From positions 186,001-250,000 of the forward strand of contig NZ_LMNU01000034.1 in the NCBI RefSeq assembly GCF_001423085.1: a DNA stretch of 64,000 nt, written 5' to 3'. The notes beneath the pieces were generated by a model, which was not told the origin of the DNA, did no database searches, and saw only the letters and a list, made by a program, of their open reading frames with translations. Every line of letters starts with the position of its first letter. Position 1 is the stretch's first letter. This stretch comes from Methylobacterium sp. Leaf125 (GTDB lineage Bacteria > Pseudomonadota > Alphaproteobacteria > Rhizobiales > Beijerinckiaceae). This document shows, in pieces, positions 10,320 through 18,657 of the stretch. A program made the position numbers and the translations under genes.

Positions 10320-11798
10320 TCAATGACTGCCTGCCGCGAGGGCCGCACCGGGCTTCTGGTGGGTGCCCAGGCGCTCGACCATCGTGGCGGTCGCGGCGTT
10401 CATGCCGACGATCTCCACCGCCACACCGTGGTGGCGGTACTTGAGCACCACGCGGTCGAGGGCGTTGACCCCGCTGATATCCCAGAAATGAGCCGCCGTG
10501 AGGTCGAGAACGATCCCCGTCAGATCGGCCTCGCGAAAATCGAACGCGCCGTGGAAGGCTTCCGCCGTCGCAAAAAAGATCTGCCCGGTCACCCGATAAG
10601 TCCGCACCGTGCCGGTGCGCTCGGAAGCCACGGAGAAGTAGCGCGTCACCTTGTGAGCGAAGAACAGGCCGCTGAGCACCACCCCGAACAGCACGCCCTT
10701 GGCGAGGTCGTGCGTTGCCACAACCACGGCGACGGTCCCCACCATCACCACGCTCGAACTCTTCGGATGCGTCACGAGCGTTCGCAGGGAGCCCCATTGG
10801 AAGGTGTTGATCGACACCATGATCATCACCGCCACCAAAGCCGCCATGGGAATCTGTGCCACGTAGGGGCCGAGGACGACGATGAGGAAGAGCAGAAATA
10901 CCCCGGCCCAGAGCGTGGAGAGCCGGCCCCGGCCGCCGGACGAGACGTTGATCACCGATTGTCCGATCATGGCGCAGCCCGCCATCCCGCCGAACAGGCC
11001 GGCGCCGATATTGGCAAACCCCTGCCCGGCACATTCACGGTTCTTCTCGGACCCCGTATCGGTCATCTCGTCGAGGATCGCCGCCGTCATCAGGCTCTCC
11101 AGCAGGCCGACCATGGTCAGCGTCAGCGCGTAGGGCAAGATGATCCGCAGGGTCTCCCAGGTGAAGGGGACCTGCGGCAGGGCGAAGACCGGCAATTCGG
11201 TCGGGAGAGCCCCCATATCGCCGACCTTGTGGATCGGCAGGCCCATGACCATCGAGAACGCCGTCAGGACGAGGATCGTGATGAGCGGCGATGGCACCGC
11301 CTTGGTCAGGTAGGGCAACCCGTAGATCAGGCCGAGGCCGACCGCCGTCATCAGGTAGACGCTGGTCCCCTGCCCGATCAGCTCGGGCATCTGCGCCAGG
11401 AAGATCAGGATCGCCAGCGCATTCACGAATCCGGTCACCACGGAGCGCGAGACGAAGCGCATGAGATTTCCAAGACGCAGGAGACCGGCCGCGATCTGCA
11501 GCAGCCCGGTCAGGATCGTCGCGGCGAAGAGGTAGCCGACGCCATGCTCCTTCACCAGCGTCACCATCACCAGGGCCATAGCCCCGGTCGCGGCTGAGAT
11601 CATCGCCGGCCGTCCCCCCGCAAAGGCGGTGATGACCGCGATGCAGAACGACGCGTAGAGGCCGACCTTCGGGTCCACACCGGCGATGAGCGAGAAGGCG
11701 ATCGCCTCCGGGATCAGGGCCAGGGCAACCACGGTGCCGGCCAGGATTTCACGCATGATATTGGGAGCCCACTGGCTCCGCAGGCTGGTCAGGGTCAT
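10320..11798 (-). CDS. SulP/SLC26-family anion transporter with STAS domain
   Basis: A 492-aa inner-membrane protein. The hydrophobic N-terminal three quarters have the SulP layout (VVALALIPEAIAFS, KVGLYASF and AGVDP at the first helices, later GMAGCAMIGQSVINVSSGGR). The C-terminal STAS domain occupies about 385-485 (IVLDLTAAHFWDISGVNALD). Members carry sulfate, bicarbonate or other anions; the bicarbonate (BicA-like) versus sulfate choice cannot be made from sequence alone. No carbonic anhydrase is fused or adjacent. It lies 201 bp downstream of the edd start in the same orientation and has no obvious link to it. Confidence 0.92.
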   Translation of the reverse strand: MTLTSLRSQWAPNIMREILAGTVVALALIPEAIAFSLIAGVDPKVGLYASFCIAVITAFAGGRPAMISAATGAMALVMVTLVKEHGVGYLFAATILTGLLQIAAGLLRLGNLMRFVSRSVVTGFVNALAILIFLAQMPELIGQGTSVYLMTAVGLGLIYGLPYLTKAVPSPLITILVLTAFSMVMGLPIHKVGDMGALPTELPVFALPQVPFTWETLRIILPYALTLTMVGLLESLMTAAILDEMTDTGSEKNRECAGQGFANIGAGLFGGMAGCAMIGQSVINVSSGGRGRLSTLWAGVFLLFLIVVLGPYVAQIPMAALVAVMIMVSINTFQWGSLRTLVTHPKSSSVVMVGTVAVVVATHDLAKGVLFGVVLSGLFFAHKVTRYFSVASERTGTVRTYRVTGQIFFATAEAFHGAFDFREADLTGIVLDLTAAHFWDISGVNALDRVVLKYRHHGVAVEIVGMNAATATMVERLGTHQKPGAALAAGSH

Positions 11799-12137
11799 GG
11801 AAATGGGAGATCCAATCGTTCCCGCGCGCGGTCGGCGGCCGGGAAGCGAGACAGGGAATTCGACACAGGCCTCCCGACACGCGTCGAGGAATGGCCACGA
11901 TGGAACCTGAACGGAAGGCAGGCGCCGAGGAGAGCGGAGCTACGGCGGCGTGGGCCGTGCGTACAATCTGGCTCGATCCTTCAGCATGCGCTGGGTCTTA
12001 ACAGGATCAGGCCGCGATGCAATGGGACCCGTGGCGGCGATGCGAGGGGCCGGGGCTGCGAGCGGCCCGTGGAAGTCGTTTACGCGCGTGCAAGCAGGGC
12101 GCGTATATACTCCCGGGATCGTTGGTGAACGAGCCTC
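11799..12137. other. 339-bp divergent intergenic region
   Basis: Separates the leftward SulP gene from the rightward diguanylate cyclase gene and should carry both promoters. An AT-rich stretch (GTATATAC, about 12102-12110) near the cyclase start is a possible -10 area. Several overlapping frames here lack ribosome-binding sites and homology, so I see no gene. Confidence 0.4.
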
Positions 12138-13388
12138 ATGCCCGAATCGAAACCCAGCCTGATCGAGGCTGCACGCCACCGGCCCTGGTATCGCCTGCGC
12201 CTGCCTGAAGACCTCGAAGCACAGTTCTGCGAGACGATCCGCTGCTCTCGGGCGACTTACCTCCAGTCTTGGGTCCTGATCTTCATCGTCTTCAATGTTC
12301 TGTCGCTGAAGATGGATTTCGACCTGTTCGGTCCCGAGCAGTTCGCGGTTCCGGCTTTCCTGACCTTGGGCGTGTTCCTGCCGGCGGGGCTGATGGCGAT
12401 CGCCGGCCTCCACGGCATCACCACAGCCCGGCGCCAAGCCGGGATCGTCACCGGGATCGCGCTGCTGGACATGGTGATCGTCCTGAACAGCGCCCGGCTC
12501 GCACCGCAGCCCCATGCGGGCACCTACCTCATCCTCGCGGTGATCGTCCCGATGGTGGTGGGCATGATCGCGCCGCTCTCTTTCCGGCACAGCCTCGTCC
12601 TCTGCGGAAGCGCATTCGGTCTCTATGCGGTCTACATCGTCGGATTTGTGCTTCCGCGCAGCGAAGCGATCGGACTGCCGCTGTTGATCGCCAGCCTCAG
12701 CCTCGTGCCGCTCAAGCTCGCCTATTCGCGCGAGTGGACCTGCAAGGAGGCCTTTCTGCTGACGTTGGAGAAATCGGCGCGCGACAGGGACCTTGCAGAT
12801 GCGAATGCGCGACTGACGATCCTGTCGGAGACTGACAGCCTGACCGGACTTCGCAATCGGCGCAGCGCCGCGACGCACTTGCAAACCCTCTGGGCCGAGG
12901 CCTGCGCGGGCAGCACCTGGGCCGTGCTGATGCTGATCGATATCGATGCCTTCAAGCGCCTGAACGATACGGCAGGTCATCCCGAAGGCGACCGCTGCCT
13001 GAGACAGGTTGCCCAGGCGCTCGCTGCGACGGCGGCTCTCCACGACGGGCAGGTGGCGCGCTACGGCGGCGAGGAGTTCATCGTCTTCCTCCCGGGGGCA
13101 GACCCTTCCGCAGCCGAACGGATCGGCGAGGGCTTGCGCCTGGCGGTCCAGGCCCTGGCCTATCCCCATCCGGGCCTCTGCGACGGGGCTCACGTCACCG
13201 TCAGCATCGGCGTGGCCACGGCGCATGGAAGCCTCGGATCCCTTGCGATCGCTTCCGCCGATCTCCTCAAGGCGGCGGACGATGCTCTCTACCGAGCCAA
13301 GCACGGCGGCCGGAATCGGGTCGAGTCCGCGACCCTGGCACCTGAATCAGCCAATTTCGATGGGGTGCGGGGCAGCGCATTCGGCTAA
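12138..13388 (+). CDS. Membrane-anchored diguanylate cyclase (GGDEF)
   Basis: A 416-aa protein with about five to six hydrophobic helices between residues 43 and 197 (no recognised sensor-domain name), a short coiled linker, and a GGDEF domain from about 228. Key motifs are DSLTGLRNRR, the metal site in LIDIDAFKRLND, and GGEEF at 310-314, so it should condense two GTP to c-di-GMP at the inner face of the membrane. The positions where the inhibitory RxxD site would lie (301-304) read LHDG, so product inhibition by the classical I-site is not expected. There is no EAL domain. Stands alone, divergent from the SulP gene and convergent with the L,D-transpeptidase gene. Confidence 0.93.
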   Translation: MPESKPSLIEAARHRPWYRLRLPEDLEAQFCETIRCSRATYLQSWVLIFIVFNVLSLKMDFDLFGPEQFAVPAFLTLGVFLPAGLMAIAGLHGITTARRQAGIVTGIALLDMVIVLNSARLAPQPHAGTYLILAVIVPMVVGMIAPLSFRHSLVLCGSAFGLYAVYIVGFVLPRSEAIGLPLLIASLSLVPLKLAYSREWTCKEAFLLTLEKSARDRDLADANARLTILSETDSLTGLRNRRSAATHLQTLWAEACAGSTWAVLMLIDIDAFKRLNDTAGHPEGDRCLRQVAQALAATAALHDGQVARYGGEEFIVFLPGADPSAAERIGEGLRLAVQALAYPHPGLCDGAHVTVSIGVATAHGSLGSLAIASADLLKAADDALYRAKHGGRNRVESATLAPESANFDGVRGSAFG

Positions 13389-13429
13389 CCGCCCCGCTGC
13401 GGCGGAGGACGGAGCCTGCTTCGATCGGC

Positions 13430-14056
13430 CTAATAAAAACCGTCACCCACGAAATAGGCGTCACCGTCGCCGGCCGGATCCCGAACATCGTAGACGGGGG
13501 CCCGACGCGGAGCCGATCGCACGGCGGCCGCGCGATAGGCCCCGTACGGCTCGCGTCCCATCTGCATGCCTGCCGACATCACGCCGACGTCGTCGCCGCG
13601 ACGGCGCCGCGAGGCCATCACGGAACTGCCTTCGATGACCACCCGGGTCTTACCCATGCCCTGAGCCTTGACCAGGCTGAACAGGGTCGCGGCATTCTTC
13701 GGGGCGAGCCGAACACAGCCATGGGACGCCGCGCTGCCGAGGCGACGGGTGTGATTGGTCCCGTGAATTGCGTGGCCCTGCCCGGTGAAGAAGATTGCGT
13801 TCGGCATCGGTGCGTCGTCAAACTCGCGCGAAAAGTGCGAGCGCTCCATCCGGAACGGCCGATGGGCTCCGCCGGGTGTGTCGTAACCATCCGCCCCCGT
13901 GGAGACCGGCCAGTCGTAGCGGGGCTGGCCGTCGACGGTGACGGTCATGCGTTGCGCGTCCTTGTCGACGGCGATCAAGACCTCGGCCCAGGCGGGACAG
14001 ACCAAAACCGTCGCCAGGGTCAATCCGGAGACAAGGGACGTCAGGCGGGCGCGCAT
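13430..14056 (-). CDS. L,D-transpeptidase, YkuD/ErfK family
   Basis: A 208-aa exported protein: signal peptide MRARLTSLVSGLTLATVLVC ending near AWA-EV, then a compact YkuD domain. The catalytic signature is intact, with HGTN (His98) followed by SHGCVRL (His112, Cys114). Such enzymes make 3-3 cross-links in peptidoglycan or attach proteins to it in the periplasm. The last 60 residues are a low-complexity Arg/Ala/Tyr-rich tail after a RRRRGDD stretch, beyond the domain. There are no neighbours that point to a specific role; the gene converges on the diguanylate cyclase with 41 bp between stops. Confidence 0.92.
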   Translation of the reverse strand: MRARLTSLVSGLTLATVLVCPAWAEVLIAVDKDAQRMTVTVDGQPRYDWPVSTGADGYDTPGGAHRPFRMERSHFSREFDDAPMPNAIFFTGQGHAIHGTNHTRRLGSAASHGCVRLAPKNAATLFSLVKAQGMGKTRVVIEGSSVMASRRRRGDDVGVMSAGMQMGREPYGAYRAAAVRSAPRRAPVYDVRDPAGDGDAYFVGDGFY

Positions 14057-14131
14057 CGGGGTCCTTGGAAAACATGAACGAATCTGGAACGCCTACGCTT
14101 GCCGCGCGCGTTGGTTCCAGCACCGCGCAGA

Positions 14132-14569
14132 TCAGGCGTCCGCGGTGGGATCGGGCCGCCGCACCTCGGCAGCGGCCGACTTCATCACGTTCGCCACGAG
14201 CGTATAGGTTTCCACCCAGGCCTCCCGCACCGCGGGCGTGAAATCTGGGCCCAGGCCCTGCTCCAGCGTCCAGAGCAGGGCGGCGCCCACGGGTTCGTAA
14301 TGCGCGGCCTGCGTTCCGAACGAGACGTGCTGTCGGCCCAGCGTCTGCAGCGCCGGCACCACCATCTCGGGCTTGTGCAGGTTGGTGACCGCAAGCCCCA
14401 GCATCGCCATCAGTTTTTTCTTCTGCTCACGCATGTCATCCGGAAACATCGTCCGAACCTGCGGGGCGATTTCGAACAGACGTCCGTAGAAGAGATCTGC
14501 CGCAGTATCAGCGATCGGCCGAACCTTGGCGAAACTGTCCTGGATGAGGACAACTTGTTCCGGGGTCAT
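14132..14569 (-). CDS. Single-domain globin (bacterial haemoglobin)
   Basis: A 145-aa haem protein of the Vgb/flavohaemoglobin-globin type without a reductase domain. The CD1 phenylalanine (Phe42 in TMFPDD), the probable B10 tyrosine (Tyr28) and the proximal F8 histidine (His81 in GRQHVSFG) are in place, as is the YEPVGAALL segment of helix G. Likely binds O2 or NO in the cytoplasm; protection from NO or oxygen delivery under low oxygen are the usual proposals. The ATG at 14569 gives the standard globin length and N-terminus (MTPEQVVLIQDSF), although the Shine-Dalgarno is weak. A longer upstream frame has no homology. Confidence 0.92.
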   Translation of the reverse strand: MTPEQVVLIQDSFAKVRPIADTAADLFYGRLFEIAPQVRTMFPDDMREQKKKLMAMLGLAVTNLHKPEMVVPALQTLGRQHVSFGTQAAHYEPVGAALLWTLEQGLGPDFTPAVREAWVETYTLVANVMKSAAAEVRRPDPTADA

Positions 14570-14880
14570 GCGGGGCTCTGAGCAGGAGGAAGGGACTGCG
14601 GCGCGAACGGCGTGCGTGACGCGCGAATGCGCCCACCGTTTTTGCCCCGGCAGCGATATCCCACAAGAGGGAATCCTATCCGAGCGTTCGAATGGCGCGA
14701 TCCGTCCGGCGGGATACCAAGCGACGCCCCCAAGAGCATCTGAACGGCGGCTGCCGACACGCTTCAGCTTGGGTGCAGCGCCGCTTCGGCATTCTCCTTC
14801 TCGGCAACCGGGACAAGACCGGATGGGCCACCGAGACCGCGCACGATGCCGGCCTCCTCGATGAACACAGGGGATGGGCG
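14570..14880. other. 311-bp divergent intergenic region
   Basis: Lies between the leftward globin gene and the rightward small secreted protein gene and must contain their promoters. No clear operator, terminator or additional gene was seen. Frames that run through it are continuations of the flanking genes without initiation signals. Confidence 0.4.
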
Positions 14881-15294
14881 ATGAAGACGTTGGCAGCTTT
14901 GACGGCCGTTGCGCTCGTGGCGATGGGAACATTCGAAGCACCCGAGGCGCAGGCCCGCGGTCAGGGTGGCGCCCTCGTGGCCGGTGTCATTGGGGGGCTC
15001 GCGGCCGGCGCGCTTCTGGGAGGCGCCATCTCTGAGGCTCGCGACGCTCCTGTCTACGGCGACGGCTATGGACGTCCCGAACCCCGCTATGTCGACGACG
15101 ATGCGGGTCCCGTCCTGCCCTACCGCCGGGCACCGGTGGTCCACGAGTACGCGTACGACGCCGTCTCGGTCTATCGAAGCCCGCGGGCGGTAATCCGACC
15201 CTATGGTGAGGGATTCGGCCGATACGCCTATCGCCGCGCCGGGTACGGGTATCGGCCAGATTGCGACCGTCCCTACGGCCCTCGCGGCTGGTAG
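14881..15294 (+). CDS. Small secreted glycine-zipper, Tyr/Arg-rich protein
   Basis: A 137-aa protein of unknown function. It has a signal peptide (MKTLAALTAVALVAMGTFEA, cleaved near AQA-RG) followed at once by a glycine-rich hydrophobic segment (ALVAGVIGGLAAGALLGGAI, about 32-51) like the glycine zippers of surface proteins. The remainder is hydrophilic and rich in Tyr, Arg, Pro and Asp (repeated GYG, RRA and PYG groups) and ends in Trp. ATG is preceded by GGGGATGGG. Similar small periplasmic or envelope proteins are common in Hyphomicrobiales, but I recognise no named family. A cell-envelope location is inferred from the leader. Confidence 0.75.
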   Translation: MKTLAALTAVALVAMGTFEAPEAQARGQGGALVAGVIGGLAAGALLGGAISEARDAPVYGDGYGRPEPRYVDDDAGPVLPYRRAPVVHEYAYDAVSVYRSPRAVIRPYGEGFGRYAYRRAGYGYRPDCDRPYGPRGW

Positions 15295-15452
15295 TCGGAT
15301 CCCTGACCGAGGCCGGCCGGGCAAGCTGGGCGGTCTCTTCCTCAATCCGTCATCACGCAAGCCGGCGCAACCGTCTCTGCCGACTCGCGTTAGCACTATT
15401 CGCGGGTAGATCGACTATCCGTCAGCGAACGGCGCCGTAGCCGACTGTTGAG

Positions 15453-15662
15453 ATGCAATTCGAATACCCATATTTCTGCTTTCCTCGTCCTGACAATTGC
15501 AACCGAACACCTTTTCGAGTCGGAGTCGATCGCGCATTGGCCCTCTCGTTTCCGCCCCAGATCGACGAAGACCTTCCTGATCGACTGGCGGATGCCCTGG
15601 AAGCGCTGATTGCGGCCCTCGGGCATCCGCAGGATGCGGGCAGCCGATCGCGACCGAATTAG
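15453..15662 (+). CDS. Possible small hypothetical protein
   Basis: A 69-codon frame beginning with ATG and stopping at TAG. The second half (DEDLPDRLADALEALIAAL) reads like a plausible amphipathic helix, but the first half has low third-position GC compared with neighbours and there is no good Shine-Dalgarno. It might be a real short gene, a remnant, or chance. I do not recognise it. Confidence 0.25.
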   Translation: MQFEYPYFCFPRPDNCNRTPFRVGVDRALALSFPPQIDEDLPDRLADALEALIAALGHPQDAGSRSRPN

Positions 15663-15734
15663 CGTTCGGGCGACGCCGACGGCTTGCCGCCATGCGCGGT
15701 GACGCTCATCACGGCCGCCTGCCACGGATGGGAG

Positions 15735-15752
15735 ACCGTGCCACGGCACGGT
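15735..15752. repeat. Perfect 8-bp inverted repeat, 2-bp spacer
   Basis: ACCGTGCC-AC-GGCACGGT. It is a compact palindrome of the size bound by dimeric regulators, about 120 bp before the first possible DUF4336 start. No regulator gene is adjacent; function is unknown. Confidence 0.6.
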
Positions 15753-15766
15753 GCCCGCCCATCGAA

Positions 15767-15794
15767 TCCCCAGACCTGTCGGCAAGTTTGGGGA
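15767..15794. repeat. 28-bp imperfect inverted repeat
   Basis: The two arms run from TCCCCA to TGGGGA; 11 of 14 positions pair by Watson-Crick rules and two more as G-T. It starts 14 bp after the shorter palindrome. It could be a regulator site or an RNA hairpin in the leader of the DUF4336 gene; there is no T tract, so a terminator is unlikely. Confidence 0.6.
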
Positions 15795-15873
15795 GCCGTG
15801 TCCTTCGCATCGCGGCCGGCCGGAAGATGGCGCGACGACATCGCATCCCGCCGTCCGCAAGCGACCGTCGTGA

Positions 15874-16821
15874 TTGTGCACGACGGACGGACCTTCGGGT
15901 TCCGCCCCGGCGTTCTCCCGGGTGTTCGTCGTCGATGCGGAGTACCGGATTTTGGCGCATGACCTGAGCTACCCACCCCTCGATCAGCCCAAGGAGGTGG
16001 CGGACGGCGTCTGGATCGTCGACGCGGCGCCAATCCACGCGGGCGGTATTCCCCTTCCCCTCCGAATGACGGTGCTGCGACTGAGCGGCGGCGAGCTGCT
16101 GCTCCATTCGCCCGTTCCGTACCACCCGGGCCTTCAGCGGGCCGTGGAAAGCCTTGGGCGCATCGGGCATCTCGTGGCGCCGAGCATCGGACATTGGCTG
16201 TTCCTGAAGGACTGGCAAGCCGCCTGCCCCAACGCGATCACCTGGGCCGTGCCCGGCCTGGAAGACCGGAGCCAGGTGCGCCGATCAGGCCTCGCGATCG
16301 ATGCGGAATTGTCGGACCGGCCACCCCGCGTCTGGGCGAACGAGATCGATCAGGTCCTCGTCGCTGGCCCCGTGTTCAAGGAAATCTGCCTGTTCCATCG
16401 TCCGAGTCGGACGCTTCTGCTCACGGACCTGATCATCAACCTCGAGGGCGACCTCCTGCCGGTCTTCGCGCGCCCCCTGGCCCGCCTGCTCGGCATCGTT
16501 GCGCCCGAGGGTCGGGCGCCCCTTTATCTGCGACTTCTCCTGCGCCTGAACCATCGGGACACGGTCCGGGCTGCACAGCGCCTCGTCGCTTTCAATCCGG
16601 ACCGGGTGATCTTCGCCCACGGTCATTGGTTCGACCGCGATGCCGCCGGTGAACTCCGGCGCTCGCTCGCCTGGATCCTGGACGGACAAAGCGCCTCGCC
16701 CCGGCTGTCTGCGGCCAGCGCAACGACCACCCGAGCGCCACTGCGTTCGACGGCGCTGGCGGGCCTGGCCCTCGCGGGTGTCTGGGGGCTGTTCGCCTAT
16801 CTCCGCCGGTCGCGGCGCTGA
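15874..16821 (+). CDS. DUF4336 domain protein with C-terminal membrane anchor
   Basis: Up to 315 aa. The core from about residue 31 to 270 has the DUF4336 pattern (VADGVWIVDAAPI, LPLRMTVLRLSGGELLLHSP, GHLVAPSIGHWLFLKDWQ, LLTDLIINL, DRVIFAHGHWF), a family with a metallo-beta-lactamase-like outline and no assigned reaction. A hydrophobic helix near the C-terminus (ALAGLALAGVWGLFAYL) followed by RRSRR suggests a tail anchor with a cytoplasmic basic end. The start is uncertain: the frame opens at a TTG at 15874 and a GTG near 15922 is equally possible, both with poor ribosome sites; homology begins around SYPPLDQP. The role is unknown. Confidence 0.8.
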   Translation: MCTTDGPSGSAPAFSRVFVVDAEYRILAHDLSYPPLDQPKEVADGVWIVDAAPIHAGGIPLPLRMTVLRLSGGELLLHSPVPYHPGLQRAVESLGRIGHLVAPSIGHWLFLKDWQAACPNAITWAVPGLEDRSQVRRSGLAIDAELSDRPPRVWANEIDQVLVAGPVFKEICLFHRPSRTLLLTDLIINLEGDLLPVFARPLARLLGIVAPEGRAPLYLRLLLRLNHRDTVRAAQRLVAFNPDRVIFAHGHWFDRDAAGELRRSLAWILDGQSASPRLSAASATTTRAPLRSTALAGLALAGVWGLFAYLRRSRR

Positions 16822-16865
16822 TCGGCGAGCCGATCCGACAGGCGTCGGGACGCGATCGACAGGAT

Positions 16866-16951
16866 TGGTGCGGACGGCGGGACTCGAACCCGCACAGCCA
16901 AAGGCCGCAAGATTTTAAGTCTCGTGCGTCTACCGGTTTCGCCACGTCCGC
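16866..16951 (-). tRNA. tRNA-Leu (anticodon UAA)
   Basis: The minus strand folds into an 86-nt tRNA. The acceptor stem is GCGGACG/CGTCCGC, the anticodon stem is CGAGA/TCTTG around loop CTTAAAA (anticodon TAA), a long variable arm is typical of leucine tRNA, and the T-arm contains GGTTCGAGTCC. The 3' CCA is encoded in the DNA (TGG on the plus strand at 16866-16868). It reads UUA/UUG codons, which are rare in this GC-rich genome. Confidence 0.97.
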
Positions 16952-16988
16952 ATGCCGGCATCAGCGGTAGCGGGGCGGCCTCCGCAGA

Positions 16989-18173
16989 TCAAGGCGTCCA
17001 GCCGTAGAGCCAGGTGTAGCGGCGGTTCATCCCGTCCGGACCGAGGCGGCGCATGACGGCGTCGCGGATTGTCCCGACGAGGGGACCCGCATGATAGGTG
17101 CGGCCATTGGCGCGCGCAGCCCGGCGCACGCGGCGCACCCGCGCGCGTCGCACCGCATCGTATCGGTCCAGGGCGGCACCGAGGTCGGCACCGTCCGCGC
17201 CCAGTTCCCGGGCGAGGATCGCCGCATCCTCGATCGCAAGGGCGGCTCCCTGTGCCAGGAAGGGCAGGATCGGGTGGGCGGCGTCCCCGATCAGGGCGAG
17301 GCGTCCGCGCGCCATCGGACGCGCGGCACCTCGATCCTCCAGCGACCAGACCAGCCAGGAATCCGGCACGGCCAGGAGGGCCGCGAGGGGCGCGGCCGCA
17401 TCGCGGAAGCGGGCGCGCAGCACGGCGGGCTCACCGAGCTGACCCCATCCCTCGCTGCCCTTCCGCTCCGGGATGACCGCGACGACGTTGACGTGTTGGC
17501 CCCCGCGGATCGGGTAATGCACCACGTGGCGCGCCGGTCCGAGCCACAGGCCCGTGGTCTCACCGGAGAGTTCGGGCGGCAGGGCTTCCCGCGGAACGAT
17601 GGCCCGCCACGCCGCGGCACGCCCGGACCGCAGTTCCTTCCCGTCGAGGTGGCTGCGCAGGCGGGAGCGTACGCCGTCGGCTCCGATGACGAGGTCGGCG
17701 GAAAACCGATCGGTCCGCGTGCCGGTACCGCTCTCCAGCGTCAGGTCGATCCCGTCCGGGCGCTCCGCCAGACCGGTCACGTCCCGTCCCACCAGGAGGC
17801 GGATCCCGGGCCGGCCGCGCACCGCGTCGAGGAGCAGGGTCTGCAGATCGGCCCGGTGGATCACGTAGTAGGGCGCGCCGAAGCGCTCGCGCAGATTGGC
17901 TCCGAGCGCGACGCCGCCGATGACCGCGCCGCTCGTCAGGGCCCGTACCACCACCGCCGGCGGCTCGCTCGCCGCGCGGCGCAGGGCGGCGCCGAGCCCG
18001 AGGCCGATCAATACCCGGCTGGCATTCGGGGAGAGCTGGATCCCGGCACCGACTTCGCTGAAGCCTGTGCGGCGCTCGATGAGGGTGACGGCATGGCCGG
18101 CGGCGTCGAGGGTGAGCGCGGCCGTCAGGCCGCCGATGCCCGCGCCGACGATGGCGATGTTCAGGGCCGGCAC
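16989..18173 (-). CDS. FAD-dependent monooxygenase (salicylate hydroxylase/UbiH-like)
   Basis: A 394-aa class A flavoprotein hydroxylase. The N-terminal Rossmann motif VGAGIGGLTAALTL, the middle ADGVRSRLR segment (DG motif) and the second FAD motif LALIGDAAHPILPFLAQGAA are intact. Such enzymes use NAD(P)H and O2 to hydroxylate aromatic rings; the substrate here is unknown. GTG at 18173 is chosen because it begins immediately before the Rossmann strand (VPALNIAIVGAGIGG); the upstream frame overlaps another gene. It follows the zinc-finger gene by 17 bp on the same strand, so the two probably form an operon. Ends 37 bp from the tRNA gene. Confidence 0.92.
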   Translation of the reverse strand: MPALNIAIVGAGIGGLTAALTLDAAGHAVTLIERRTGFSEVGAGIQLSPNASRVLIGLGLGAALRRAASEPPAVVVRALTSGAVIGGVALGANLRERFGAPYYVIHRADLQTLLLDAVRGRPGIRLLVGRDVTGLAERPDGIDLTLESGTGTRTDRFSADLVIGADGVRSRLRSHLDGKELRSGRAAAWRAIVPREALPPELSGETTGLWLGPARHVVHYPIRGGQHVNVVAVIPERKGSEGWGQLGEPAVLRARFRDAAAPLAALLAVPDSWLVWSLEDRGAARPMARGRLALIGDAAHPILPFLAQGAALAIEDAAILARELGADGADLGAALDRYDAVRRARVRRVRRAARANGRTYHAGPLVGTIRDAVMRRLGPDGMNRRYTWLYGWTP

Positions 18174-18190
18174 GGAGCCGCTTCGCCGAA

Positions 18191-18445
18191 TCAGGCGGCG
18201 GCCGAAGTCCGGTCGTCCCAGACACAGATCGCCGGGTCGGCATTTCCAGCGGCAAGGGTCGGGCGATAGCGGAACAGCGTCGAGCAGTACTGGCAGATGG
18301 TCTCGTCGTCCGTACCCATGTCGAGGAAGATGTGCGGATGATCGAAGGGCGGCTTGGCCCCGATGCACATGAACTCTTTCGAGCCCACGTGAATCACCGC
18401 CACGCCGGGCTCGTTGTGGAAATGCGGGACCGCCTTGTCAGCCAT
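18191..18445 (-). CDS. CHCC-type zinc-finger protein (NDUFS6-like)
   Basis: An 84-aa protein of the zf-CHCC family. Conserved landmarks are VGSKEFMCIGAKPPFDHPH with the Cys and His ligands, then TICQYCSTLFRY with the CxxC pair. The family includes the mitochondrial complex I accessory subunit NDUFS6/NUMM, which in alphaproteobacteria exists as a short stand-alone protein. ATG at 18445 follows GGACGAGG. Co-directional with the flavin monooxygenase gene and 17 bp upstream of it. Association with complex I assembly is possible by homology, but not shown by this context. Confidence 0.9.
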   Translation of the reverse strand: MADKAVPHFHNEPGVAVIHVGSKEFMCIGAKPPFDHPHIFLDMGTDDETICQYCSTLFRYRPTLAAGNADPAICVWDDRTSAAA

Positions 18446-18657
18446 CGCCTCGTCCTGCTTGCCGGCCCGCCGGAGACCCGTCCCGTGGAAGGATCGTCCT
18501 CGTGCGGGCATCCGTGTTGTCGGGGTCTGCCGGGACCCGTCTCTAGCCTCTCCCCCGGCGCAAGCCTAGTGCGGTGCGCGCGAAGGGTTGGCCTCGCGCG
18601 CACGTCACCGTACATAGGGGGAGGCCCTGCCCCGGTTCCCTTCCGCGAAACGTCCCC

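Larger units (their letters stand above)
15295..15873. other. 579-bp largely non-coding region with inverted repeats
   Basis: Contains a weak 69-codon frame (15453-15662, listed separately) and two adjacent inverted repeats (15735-15752 and 15767-15794) upstream of the DUF4336 gene. Its first half is less GC-rich than the surrounding genes. The remaining sequence shows no gene I can support. Confidence 0.5.
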
